From Methylobacterium phyllostachyos (GTDB lineage Bacteria > Pseudomonadota > Alphaproteobacteria > Rhizobiales > Beijerinckiaceae): 64,000 nucleotides of DNA. Both the position numbers and the translations under genes were made by a program. Below the pieces are notes generated by a model. That model was not told the DNA's origin, did not search any database, and was given only the letters and a program-made list of their open reading frames with translations. This document shows, piece by piece, positions 1-8,847 of this stretch (position 1 is its first letter; every line of letters starts with the position of its first letter). The DNA lies in NCBI RefSeq assembly GCF_900103445.1, contig NZ_FNHS01000002.1, positions 434,001 to 498,000 on the forward strand, in the 5' to 3' direction.

Positions 1-1
1 G

Positions 2-1690
2 CTGCTGGTGTTGCTGGCCCTCGCACCCGCCATCGCGATCCAAGGCTACAACGAGCACGCCCTCCGCGCCGCCCGCGACGAGGCGGTGCGAGCGGACACC
101 ACGGCGACGGCGCGCACCGTGGCCGACGATCTCGCCCAGGTCGCCGAGGAGGTCAGGCGGTCACTCGACCTCCTGGCCCGCGACCCGCGCATCCTCGCCT
201 TGGACCCACCGGCCTGCACCGAATACCTTCGCGGCGCCGCCACGGACCTGCCGCAACTCAACCTCCTCGCGCTGACGCGGCCGGACGGCACCGTGGTCTG
301 CAACAGCGTCGGCTCTCCGACGGGGGCATACTCGAATGCCGAACGCGCCTATCACAAGCTCACGTTGTCCCTCGGCCGTTTCGCGATGGGCGGGTACGCC
401 CGGGGCGTCGCGACCGGCAAGGACAGCGTCCATTTCGCCCGCCCCCTCAGGGACGAGGACGGCGCCGTCGTCGGCCTGCTGGTGGCGGCCCTCGACCTGG
501 ATTGGTTGTCGCTGCACCTGCAGAAGGATCTGCGCCTCCCCTCCACCACGCTCACGGTCGCGGACCAGGACAAGGTCATCATGATCCGCCGTCCGGACGG
601 ACCGCAGTGGGTCGGCAAACCCATTCCGGAGGAACGGCAACGCATCCTGGCGAGCCGGGGCGAGGGCGTGCGCATCGACGTCGGCATCGACGGGCGCGAA
701 CGCATCCTGGCCAATGCCACGCCCCGCGGAGCGGCCGCCGGGGCCTGGATCACCGTCGGGCGCGACCGGGACGTCGCCTTCGCCGACGTCGATGCGGCGA
801 CCCGGCGCGGGATCACGATGATCGCCTTGGGGGCCGTCCTCGCAATCGCCGCGGCGCTCCTGGCCGGCCGTTTCTTCATCCGCCGCCCCTTCGTCAGGTT
901 GCTCCGGGCATCCGCTGCTTGGCGGGAGGGCGACCTGTCCGTCCGGATAGGCATGACCCGGGACGACGAGTTCGGGCGACTGGGACGCGAGCTCGATGGC
1001 ATGGCCGGCGCCCTTCAGCGCAACGAGGCGGAACTCCGCGGCGAGATCGCCCGGGGCCGCGAGATGCAGGAACGGCAGGTGACGCTGCTGCACGAGTTGA
1101 ACCACCGGGTGAAGAACACACTCGCGACCGTCCAGGCCCTGGCCCGCCAAGCGAACCGCGGCGGCGAGGCCCCGGGGGAGCGGTTGGAGGCCCGAATCCT
1201 GGCGCTGTCCAAGACGCATGACCTGCTCACCCGGGACGATTGGTCCGGGGCTTCCCTGCGCGAGGTGCTGGAGGGCGAGATCGGCCCCTACCGCGACGGG
1301 CCCGACCGGTTCGCGGTCGACGGCCCGGACGTCGACCTCCCGGCCCGGCACGTGCTGTCGCTCGGCATGACGCTGCACGAGCTGGTCACCAACGCCGCCA
1401 AGCACGGGGCCCTGTCGGTCCCGAGCGGCACGGTCCGGGTATCCTGGCGGGTGACCGTCGGCGAAAGCGGCGCTCGTCGCCTGTGCCTCGATTGGGTCGA
1501 GGCCGGTGGCCCCCCCACGGCGGAACCAGCACGACGGGGCTTCGGCTCGCGGCTGATACGTGCCAACGTGGAGCGCGAGCTCGCCGGGCGCATCGAGGTC
1601 GACTTCGCCTCGGACGGCCTGCGCTGCTGGCTCGACGTCCCCCTCGCGGCGCAGCCAGCGATGCTCGCCCCGCACAGCGGGTCCGGGTGA
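2..1690 (+). CDS. HWE-family sensor histidine kinase, 5' end cut by window
   Basis: The frame is open from base 2, and the first possible start (GTG at 8) falls inside what looks like the first membrane helix, so the true N-terminus probably lies upstream. Visible in order: the end of a hydrophobic segment, a Cache-like extracytoplasmic domain (about residues 20-250), a second membrane helix (about 268-290), a HAMP region, then an HWE/HisKA_2 kinase core with NHRVKNTL around the phospho-accepting His, an N-box near HELVTNAAKHG and a closing RRGFGSRLI. This is an inner-membrane sensor kinase with unknown ligand and no attached receiver. A second HWE kinase follows 113 bases downstream on the same strand. 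In alphaproteobacteria such kinases often feed the PhyR general stress response; that link is inference. Confidence 0.88.
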   Translation: MLVLLALAPAIAIQGYNEHALRAARDEAVRADTTATARTVADDLAQVAEEVRRSLDLLARDPRILALDPPACTEYLRGAATDLPQLNLLALTRPDGTVVCNSVGSPTGAYSNAERAYHKLTLSLGRFAMGGYARGVATGKDSVHFARPLRDEDGAVVGLLVAALDLDWLSLHLQKDLRLPSTTLTVADQDKVIMIRRPDGPQWVGKPIPEERQRILASRGEGVRIDVGIDGRERILANATPRGAAAGAWITVGRDRDVAFADVDAATRRGITMIALGAVLAIAAALLAGRFFIRRPFVRLLRASAAWREGDLSVRIGMTRDDEFGRLGRELDGMAGALQRNEAELRGEIARGREMQERQVTLLHELNHRVKNTLATVQALARQANRGGEAPGERLEARILALSKTHDLLTRDDWSGASLREVLEGEIGPYRDGPDRFAVDGPDVDLPARHVLSLGMTLHELVTNAAKHGALSVPSGTVRVSWRVTVGESGARRLCLDWVEAGGPPTAEPARRGFGSRLIRANVERELAGRIEVDFASDGLRCWLDVPLAAQPAMLAPHSGSG

Positions 1691-1803
1691 GCCCCGGCGT
1701 TCACCGTCGTCTCGCCGAGACGTTGCGGCGATCGGTACGGGATGGCAGAAACCACCGTCGGCCCGACCGACACGGGTAACTCGACCAACACGCCCCTCGA
1801 AGC

Positions 1804-4800
1804 ATGACGGACGCCCAGGACCCTGAAAGGCTGGCGGCGCTTGCCGCCTACGGAATTCTCGACACACCGCCCGAACGCGGCTTCGACCGGATCGTCCATC
1901 TCGCCCGCAGGCTGTGCCGCGCGCCCGTCGCCCTCGTGAGCCTCGTCGCGGGGGATCGGCAGTGGTTCAAGGCCCGGTCCGGCTTCGAGCCGTGCGAGAC
2001 CGGCCTCGACGCCTCGGTGTGCCGCCACGCCCTCGCCGAACCAGGCCTCCTGGTCATTCCCGATCTGACGCGCGACCGACGCACGATGGACAACCCGCTG
2101 GTGACCGGGGAGCCGCACCTGCGCTTCTATGCCGGCTTCCCGCTGGCCGCGCCCGACGGACGGGTGATCGGCACCCTGTGCGTCCTCGACCACGAGCCCC
2201 GGCCCGGGGGCCTGACCTTGGGCGAGGGAGAAGACCTGGAGGCCCTGGCCGAGCAGGTCATGGCGCAACTCGATTTGCGCCGGGCCGTGGCCGAGCGCGA
2301 CCGCCTCGCGAGGCTGCGCGCGACCGTGGCAAGGACGGTCGCCGCGGTGGGTGTCGCCGGGGGCGACCTCGCCGCCGGCCTCGACGCGGTGCTGGCCGGG
2401 TCGATGCTCGCGGTACCGGCCGCGGACGGCGGAGCCATCGAGACCCGAGAGGGGGACGAACTCGTGTACCGGGCCGGGTCGGGCACGCTCGCTCGCCACG
2501 TCGGCCTGCGGCTTCCCCTCGACGGCAGCCTGTCCGGCGCAGCGCTCCTGTCGGGCGAGCCCATCCTGTGCGCGGACGCCGCCGCCGACCCGCGGGTCAA
2601 CCAGGCCGCCCTTCCGACGCTCGGTATGCGCGCCGCCCTGTACGTCCCGATCCGCCGCGGTCGGGAGACAGTCGGCGTCCTCAAGTTGCAATCGTCCCGG
2701 GCAGACGCCTTCGCCGCGCATGACCTGGAAATGGCCGTGCTGCTCGCCGAGACCGTTGCGCCGGGTCTCGCGGCGGCCGGCGAGGCCGCGGCCCGCCGGG
2801 AAGCCGGGCGTAGCGAGGGTCACTACCGCGCGGTGTTCGAGAGCGCGGTCGACCACGCCATCGTCGTCATGGACCTCGACGGGTGCATCAACGACTGGAA
2901 CGCGGGCGCCACCCGCATCCTCGGCTGGGAGCCAGACGAGGTCCGCGGCACGCAGGCCGACTTATTCTATACTCCCGAGGACCGGGAGGCCGGCGTACCC
3001 GCGCGGGAACTGCGCGAGGCTGCCGCCATCGGCAAGGCGACCGACGAGCGCTGGCACCTGCGAAGGAACGGCGAGCGGTTCTTCGCGTCCGGCGAGATGA
3101 CCGCCTTGCGTGGCGAGGGCGGTGCGCATATCGGCTTCCTCAAGATCCTTCGCGACCGCACAGACCAGCGTGAGACCGCCTCGCGTCTCCGCGCGAACCA
3201 GGAACGCTACCGTCTTGCCGCCAAGGCCACCAACGACGCAATCTGGGACTGGGACCTCGCCACGAACCACGTTTTGTGGAACGAGGCGCTAGCCACCGCC
3301 TACGGGCACGGCGAGGGGACGGTGGACCCGACGGGGGACTGGTGGGTGGCCCACATCCACCCCAACGACCGCCCGCGGGTCGAGGCATCGATCCACGCGG
3401 TGATCGACGGGGACGAGACCGCCTGGACGGACGAGTACCGCTTCCTGCGGGCCAACGGGACCTACGCCGACGTCCTCGACCGCGGCTACGTCATCCGCGA
3501 CGCGAACGGTCGCGCGACCCGGATGATCGGTGCCATGCTCGACCTGACCGAGCGCAAGCGGGCAGAGGACGCCCGGCGCGAGAGCGAGCGGCGGTTGTCA
3601 CTCCAGGAGGAACTGCTCCGGGCCGTCGTGGAGCAGGCCCCGGTGGGCATCTCCATCGCGCATGCCGACGGCACTGCGAGCCTGAACCGGCGTGCTCTTG
3701 AGATGCTGGGCCACGGCCTTGGCGAGGGCGGCGACGCGCGGTACGGGGGCTACGGCGCCGTCCACTCGGACGGGCGACCCTACGAGATTCGGGACTACCC
3801 GACCATGCGGGCCCTGCGCACGGGCGAGGTCGTTCGGAACGAGCGCATGCTGTACCGCCAGGGCCGGACCAATGACGTCCAACGATGGGATGTATCGAGC
3901 TCGCCCGTCACCGGGCCGGACGGCGCCACCGCGGCGGCGGTAACCGTGCTCGTGGACGTCGAGGAGATGCATCGCGCGACCGACGCGGTGCGACTGTCCG
4001 AGGCGCGCCTCGCTACGGTGATGGATACGGTTCCAGTGGGCATCCTGCTCGCCGAGGCCCCCTCGGGGCGGATCATCATGGGCAACCGGCGTCTGATCGA
4101 AGTGCTTGGCCACGACACGCTGTATTCGCCTGGACACGGGGCCTACGGCGAGTACGTCGCCTTCCACGCTGATGGCCGGCGCGTCGAGGCCGATGAGTAT
4201 CCGCTGGCCCGGATCTGCGCCGGGGAATGCAACCAGGCCTTCCTGGAGGTCCAGTACGCGCCGCCGGAGGGGACGCGCCGGTGGATCGCGATTTCGGGCG
4301 AGGCCATCAAGAACCCGGATGGGGCGACCGTCGGCGCGGTGGTGGCTATGTCGGACGTCGATGCCCGTAAGCAAGCCGAGGCGGACCAGGACATCCTCAA
4401 CCGCGAACTCTCGCACCGGCTGAAGAACACCCTAGCGTTGGTGCAGTCCATCGCCTCGCAGACCCTGCGCAACGCGCCGAACGTCGAGGCGGCACGCGAG
4501 GCGCTGGCATCCCGCCTCATCGCGCTCGGAAAGGCGCACGACATACTGCTCGCCGGACACACCGAAAGTGCGGGCGTCGCCGCCGTCGTCCAGGGTGCGC
4601 TCGATCTGCACGCTGACGGGGCCGACCGGTTCCGGGTGTCCGGCCCGAGCCTGCTCGTCGATCCCGCCGCCGCCCTGTCCCTCGCTTTGATGTTGCACGA
4701 ACTCGCGACGAACGCGGCCAAGTACGGCGCCCTGTCGAACGCGACCGGCTACGTCGAAGTAAAATGGCACGTGGAGCCGTCCGACGACGGCGATTGGTTC

Positions 4801-4980
4801 AAGCTGGTCTGGCGCGAGTGCGGCGGGCCGCCGGTGGTCGCGCCGACGCGACGCGGGTTCGGTTCTCGACTGATCGAGCGGGGTTTGTCGGGCGCGGTCG
4901 GTGGCGATGTCGGACTGGATTTCGACCCCAAGGGGTTGATGTGCACCCTCGCGGCGCCACTAGCTCGCTTCCGAGCCTAA
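1804..4980 (+). CDS. multi-sensor GAF/PAS HWE histidine kinase
   Basis: A 1058-residue soluble kinase with no membrane segment. Two GAF-like domains fill about residues 1-165 and 170-325. Four PAS domains follow (about 340-450, 460-580, 595-710 and 720-835). The C-terminal 220 residues are an HWE/HisKA_2 kinase with ELSHRLKNTL around the phosphorylated His, HELATNAAKYGALS in the ATP site and RRGFGSRLI at the end. The GAF and PAS modules suggest cytoplasmic sensing of small molecules, redox state or light, but no chromophore-binding residue is obvious. The ATG at 1804 precedes the first GAF directly; its ribosome site is weak. The gene runs convergently to the LOV kinase ending at 5048, with about 67 bases between and no clear terminator. 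Confidence 0.9.
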   Translation: MTDAQDPERLAALAAYGILDTPPERGFDRIVHLARRLCRAPVALVSLVAGDRQWFKARSGFEPCETGLDASVCRHALAEPGLLVIPDLTRDRRTMDNPLVTGEPHLRFYAGFPLAAPDGRVIGTLCVLDHEPRPGGLTLGEGEDLEALAEQVMAQLDLRRAVAERDRLARLRATVARTVAAVGVAGGDLAAGLDAVLAGSMLAVPAADGGAIETREGDELVYRAGSGTLARHVGLRLPLDGSLSGAALLSGEPILCADAAADPRVNQAALPTLGMRAALYVPIRRGRETVGVLKLQSSRADAFAAHDLEMAVLLAETVAPGLAAAGEAAARREAGRSEGHYRAVFESAVDHAIVVMDLDGCINDWNAGATRILGWEPDEVRGTQADLFYTPEDREAGVPARELREAAAIGKATDERWHLRRNGERFFASGEMTALRGEGGAHIGFLKILRDRTDQRETASRLRANQERYRLAAKATNDAIWDWDLATNHVLWNEALATAYGHGEGTVDPTGDWWVAHIHPNDRPRVEASIHAVIDGDETAWTDEYRFLRANGTYADVLDRGYVIRDANGRATRMIGAMLDLTERKRAEDARRESERRLSLQEELLRAVVEQAPVGISIAHADGTASLNRRALEMLGHGLGEGGDARYGGYGAVHSDGRPYEIRDYPTMRALRTGEVVRNERMLYRQGRTNDVQRWDVSSSPVTGPDGATAAAVTVLVDVEEMHRATDAVRLSEARLATVMDTVPVGILLAEAPSGRIIMGNRRLIEVLGHDTLYSPGHGAYGEYVAFHADGRRVEADEYPLARICAGECNQAFLEVQYAPPEGTRRWIAISGEAIKNPDGATVGAVVAMSDVDARKQAEADQDILNRELSHRLKNTLALVQSIASQTLRNAPNVEAAREALASRLIALGKAHDILLAGHTESAGVAAVVQGALDLHADGADRFRVSGPSLLVDPAAALSLALMLHELATNAAKYGALSNATGYVEVKWHVEPSDDGDWFKLVWRECGGPPVVAPTRRGFGSRLIERGLSGAVGGDVGLDFDPKGLMCTLAAPLARFRA

Positions 4981-5047
4981 TCCTGGTCCAGCGGCTGTAA
5001 GCGTGTTTGCAAGATATCGTTCACAACGCCGCCTGCCCGCTTCGCCG

Positions 5048-7468
5048 TCATGTCTCGATGATCGAACGGATCTTGGTCGCGAGTCCCTCGACCGGGAACG
5101 GCTTCGTGATCATCTGCATGCCGGGTTCGAGATGGCCAGCGCCGAAGGCGGCGTTCTCGGCATAACCGGTCATGAACAGCACCTTGAGGTCAGGTCGTGC
5201 GGTCCGGGCCTGGTCGGCGAGTTGGCGCCCGTTCAGGCCCGGCAAGCCGACATCGGTGACGAGAAGGTCGATTCGAATGTCCGATTGCAGGATGCGCAGG
5301 CCGGCGACCCCGTCCTGGGCCTCCCGCGTCGCGTAGCCGAGCTCTCCGAGCACCTCCACGACGAGGGTGCGGACGGTATCATCGTCCTCCACGACCAGGA
5401 CCATCTCGCCGTGCTCGGCGCGCGGCGTCTCGCCCCTGGGCATCCCGGTCTCGTCGACCTCGCCGTAGTAGCGGGGAAGGTAGAGTTTGATTGACGTGCC
5501 CTCACCGGGCTCCGAGTAAATCTTGACGTTGCCCTCGGACTGCTTGGCGAAGCCGTAGATCATGGACAGGCCGAGCCCCGTGCCCTGCCCGATGGGTTTC
5601 GTCGTGAAGAACGGGTCGAACGCCTTGGCGACCACGTCCGGCGGCATGCCGGTCCCGCTATCGGTGACGCAGACGCAGACGTACTGGCCGGCGCGAACGC
5701 CGATCTCGCGGGCGACATAGGCGTCGTCGAGGAAACTGTTCGCGGTTTCGATGGTCAACCTGCCTCCGTCCGGCATGGCGTCGCGTGCGTTGATCGCGAG
5801 ATTGAGGATCGCGTTCTCAAGCTGATTGGGATCGCACAGGGTCAGCCACAGGCCGCCGGCCACGACCACCTCCAGGCGGACCCGCTCCCCCAGCGTGCGG
5901 CGGAGGAGGTCGTCCATCGAACCAACCAGCCGGTTCACGTCGACCGGCTTCGCCTCCAGGGGCTGCCGCCGCGAGAAGGCGAGGAGGCGGTGGGTCAGCG
6001 CCGCCGCCCGCTGGGCCGAGGCCATGGCCAAACCCGAGTAGCGGCTCAGGTTCTCGGTCCGGCCCTCGTTGATGCGCGTCTGCATCAGGTCCAGCGATCC
6101 GACGATGCCGGTCAGCAGGTTGTTGAAGTCGTGCGCGATGCCCCCGGTCAATTGCCCGACCGCCTCCATCTTCTGAGACTGGCGCAACTGCTCCTCGGCC
6201 AGCTCCCGCTCGGCGATGGCCTCCTGGACGCGGGCCTCCAGCGTGTCGTTCATCTCGCGCAAGGCGACCTCGGATGCCTTGGTCGCCGTCACGTCGTAGA
6301 TCACGCCGACATGGCGCAGCTCGGCGGCGTCGTTGTCCCTGACCGCCTCGCCGCGGCGGGCGAGCCAACGCGTCTCCCCCGCGTCCCCGACGGGAACGCG
6401 CATCTCGGCATAGGGCAGCTCGCCGGCCTGCCGGAGGCCCGAATCGAGCAGCGGACCGCCTTCGACCAGGAGGGCGTTGACCGAGCTAACGGCCAGCGTC
6501 GCGGCCGGGACGACGCCGAGCAGGGCGCAGAACTGGGGGGAGACCTCGACGGTCGCGAAGCCCGGCACGTACTCGAACGTGCCGATCCGGCCGGCGGTCT
6601 GGGCGATGCGCAGCCGCTCCTCGACGCGCTTCTGCTCGGTGACGTCCACCAGGGCGCCGGTGAAGCGCATCGGGTTGCCGCCGGCGTCGTAGGCGCAGCG
6701 TCCCTGGGCATGGACCCAATGGACGGCGCCATCCGGAGCCTGCAGGCGGTACTCCCTGTCGAAAACCTCCGCGCCGTTGAGGATGCCGGTCACCGCCAGG
6801 CGTACCCGCGTGCGGTCCTGGGGATGGATGCGGGTAAAGAATGCCTTCGTCTCGATCCCGTCCGGGCCGGCCTGGGTCCCGATGCCGTTCAGCAGGGCGA
6901 AACGGTCGTCGACATGAAGCCGCTTGCCCGGGATGTCCCAGTCCCAAGTGCCGGCGACGCCCGCGGCCGTGAGCGTTATCCTCAGTTGGCGCTGGGCGTC
7001 GGCGAGGCGACGTTCGATGGCGGGCAAACGCTCCTGGGCGGCCTCTCCCCGACGGGTGGACGTGACGTCGAATTGGGAGGCGAAGTAGTTCACCAGCTCG
7101 CCCGCACCGTCGAAGACAGGGCTGAGGTAGAGCTCGTTCCAGAACGGTGCGCCGTCCTTGCGGTAGTTGAGCAGCTGGACCTTGAGTTCCTTCCGTTCGG
7201 CCAATGCGTCCCGGACGAGGGCGATGGCGGCAGGGTCCGTGTCCGGTCCCTGCAGGAAACGGCAGTTGCGTCCCAGTATCTCGCCGGCCGCATAGCCCGT
7301 CAGTTCCAGGAATGCGCGGTTCGCGAATACGATGGGATTGTCGGGGAGGCGCGGGTCGGTCACCACCATCGGCTGGCGACTGACCTCAAGGGCCGCGATG
7401 AAGGGGGCGGCGCGGCCACGCATCTCGGCCGTCGCCCGGGCCAGGTGTTCGGGAGAAATGGCCGTCAC
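5048..7468 (-). CDS. LOV-PAS hybrid histidine kinase with C-terminal receiver
   Basis: An 806-residue soluble hybrid kinase. Residues about 30-135 form a LOV domain: the signature GRNCRFLQG puts the flavin-adduct cysteine at residue 69. Two further PAS domains (about 165-280 and 285-395) and a coiled coil (395-430) lead to a HisKA domain with GGIAHDFNNLL (His445), an HATPase domain and a receiver with the phospho-acceptor Asp in TDVGLPG. Known LOV kinases change autophosphorylation under blue light; photoactivity here is inferred from the intact cysteine. Its start overlaps the cheC stop by 4 bases, so it is translated with the CheC and receiver genes and probably works with them. Confidence 0.92.
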   Translation of the reverse strand: MTAISPEHLARATAEMRGRAAPFIAALEVSRQPMVVTDPRLPDNPIVFANRAFLELTGYAAGEILGRNCRFLQGPDTDPAAIALVRDALAERKELKVQLLNYRKDGAPFWNELYLSPVFDGAGELVNYFASQFDVTSTRRGEAAQERLPAIERRLADAQRQLRITLTAAGVAGTWDWDIPGKRLHVDDRFALLNGIGTQAGPDGIETKAFFTRIHPQDRTRVRLAVTGILNGAEVFDREYRLQAPDGAVHWVHAQGRCAYDAGGNPMRFTGALVDVTEQKRVEERLRIAQTAGRIGTFEYVPGFATVEVSPQFCALLGVVPAATLAVSSVNALLVEGGPLLDSGLRQAGELPYAEMRVPVGDAGETRWLARRGEAVRDNDAAELRHVGVIYDVTATKASEVALREMNDTLEARVQEAIAERELAEEQLRQSQKMEAVGQLTGGIAHDFNNLLTGIVGSLDLMQTRINEGRTENLSRYSGLAMASAQRAAALTHRLLAFSRRQPLEAKPVDVNRLVGSMDDLLRRTLGERVRLEVVVAGGLWLTLCDPNQLENAILNLAINARDAMPDGGRLTIETANSFLDDAYVAREIGVRAGQYVCVCVTDSGTGMPPDVVAKAFDPFFTTKPIGQGTGLGLSMIYGFAKQSEGNVKIYSEPGEGTSIKLYLPRYYGEVDETGMPRGETPRAEHGEMVLVVEDDDTVRTLVVEVLGELGYATREAQDGVAGLRILQSDIRIDLLVTDVGLPGLNGRQLADQARTARPDLKVLFMTGYAENAAFGAGHLEPGMQMITKPFPVEGLATKIRSIIET

Positions 7469-8106
7469 GCTTCCGTCTCGCCGATGGCGCGCTCGACGAA
7501 GTCGTCGATCAACACCTTCAGGCTTTCAAGAGACGGCAGGTCCATCAGCATGGCAATGTAGCCGCGGATGTCCCGCTCGCGCACGGAGAAGTTGATGTAG
7601 AGGAACAGGACGAGCGCGTCGCCGCCCACGTCGCCCGTCGGCCGGAAGATGCGCTGTCCGTCTCCCCGCATGACCTCCGGCAGCGACATGGTCAGCGTCC
7701 GCTGCAGCAGGTTCGCCATCGTGGCGAGGCAGCCGTTCAGGATGACGTTGCCCGTCTCCGTCAGGGCCTCCTCCTCCATCTCGGAGACCTCCTCCGGGGA
7801 GAGCTCCTCCCCGGCGACCGCTCGGACGAGCTCGCGACCGTTCTCCTGGGGAAAGATCAGCAGGGCGCGGCCGGCGAAGGCGCCGGTGAAGTCCTGGTGC
7901 ACCACGACGAGCTCGGACGCCTCGCGTTCGCCGATCATGCGCGCAGCCTGCCCCTGCGAGACGATCTCGACTGACGGCACCGACAGGAGGACCTGGACGC
8001 CGATCATCCCGCGCAGGCTCGCGGCGGCCTTGCTAACACCGATGTTCACCAGTTCGGTGAAGGCGTCGCGCTGCAGCTCCGTGAGGTCGACCGTGGCCGC
8101 CGTCAC
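7465..8106 (-). CDS. cheC: CheC-family CheY-P phosphatase
   Basis: A 213-residue protein with both CheC phosphatase signatures: D14-x3-E18-xx-N21 near the N-terminus and E117-xx-N120 in the middle. In the family these residues position water for dephosphorylation of CheY. No FliY or FliN extension is present, and there are no flagellar genes in the window. It sits between a stand-alone receiver (4-base overlap upstream) and the LOV hybrid kinase (4-base overlap downstream). The simplest reading is that it removes phosphate from the neighbouring receiver, and perhaps from the kinase's own receiver. Confidence 0.88.
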   Translation of the reverse strand: MTAATVDLTELQRDAFTELVNIGVSKAAASLRGMIGVQVLLSVPSVEIVSQGQAARMIGEREASELVVVHQDFTGAFAGRALLIFPQENGRELVRAVAGEELSPEEVSEMEEEALTETGNVILNGCLATMANLLQRTLTMSLPEVMRGDGQRIFRPTGDVGGDALVLFLYINFSVRERDIRGYIAMLMDLPSLESLKVLIDDFVERAIGETEA

Positions 8107-8486
8107 GACGCGGCCCGGCGCAACCGGAGCATGGCGCCGGACAGGAAGCCAGAGAGCGCCTCCTCGGTGAGCGGCTTCGGCAGGAACGTCGCATCCACGC
8201 TGCGGGCCCGCGCGATGATCTCGTCCTGGATGTTAGCCGAGACCACGGCGATGGGCATTCCGGGGCTCAAGGCACGCAGTTCGGCGGCGAGTTCGAGACC
8301 GTCCCTGCCGGGCATGTTGAAGTCGAGCAGCGCCACGTCGACTTGACGCCCGCCGACCACAGCCATCGCGGCGTCGGCGTTCGCGGCCTCCGCGACCTCC
8401 CAGTCCGGCTTGACTTGGCGCAGGAGCTTGGCGGCGACGAGGCGTGCGAGCTTGCTGTCGTCGACGATGAGTGCAGTTGTCGTCAT
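8103..8486 (-). CDS. CheY-like single-domain response regulator
   Basis: A 127-residue receiver with no output domain. An acidic pocket at VDDS near the N-terminus, the phospho-acceptor in LLDFNMPGRDG and the conserved Lys in FLPKP are all visible. It starts the second block of this cluster, about 110 bases after the STAS-like gene, and its stop overlaps the cheC start. Likely phospho-donors are the CheA encoded upstream or the LOV kinase encoded downstream; the sequence does not decide between them. Confidence 0.88.
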   Translation of the reverse strand: MTTTALIVDDSKLARLVAAKLLRQVKPDWEVAEAANADAAMAVVGGRQVDVALLDFNMPGRDGLELAAELRALSPGMPIAVVSANIQDEIIARARSVDATFLPKPLTEEALSGFLSGAMLRLRRAAS

Positions 8487-8595
8487 GGGGCGATGCTAAT
8501 GAGGTTGCGCGCGTTGCGGGCGGATGCGTGGCGATGGCGGCATTTATGCGTCGGGACCTCGCCGCGGCATAGCGATATGTTTGGGTAGCGCTGCG

Positions 8596-8847
8596 TTATC
8601 CTGAGCGCGGAGGGGTCAGCCATCGGCCAACGAAGGGGTCGCGGCAGGTACCGCGCATGACGGGACGCAGGCGCAGCAGCACCTGGTAGACCGCAGTGTG
8701 CATCCGGGTGCAGGCGGTCCAATCCACCGCCCGGCCCGGATCCCCGAGGATGAGCGAGGCGAGCGTTTCCGCATCCTCGACAGGGCAGTCGCCCTCAAGG
8801 CGGATCGTCCCGTTCGTTCCATCGTCCGCCCGCAGCGTCACGGTCAT
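8596..8847 (-). CDS. small STAS-like protein of the chemosensory operon
   Basis: An 83-residue protein whose start overlaps the cheA stop by 4 bases, which supports its being a real gene. The centre (VEDAETLASLIL followed by VDWTACTRMHTAVYQVLL) has the strand-helix pattern and length of a small STAS-like domain of the kind seen next to alternative chemosensory genes. There is no membrane segment. Function is unknown; a scaffold or phospho-switch role is inference. Confidence 0.6.
   Translation of the reverse strand: MTVTLRADDGTNGTIRLEGDCPVEDAETLASLILGDPGRAVDWTACTRMHTAVYQVLLRLRPVMRGTCRDPFVGRWLTPPRSG

Noticed and set aside
161..1867. A 568-codon minus-strand frame opposite the first kinase
   Set aside because: The opposite strand has a full kinase with motifs; this frame is a GC-bias artefact.
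5990..7561. A 523-codon plus-strand frame opposite the LOV kinase
   Set aside because: No motifs, and it covers conserved LOV, PAS and kinase codons on the other strand.
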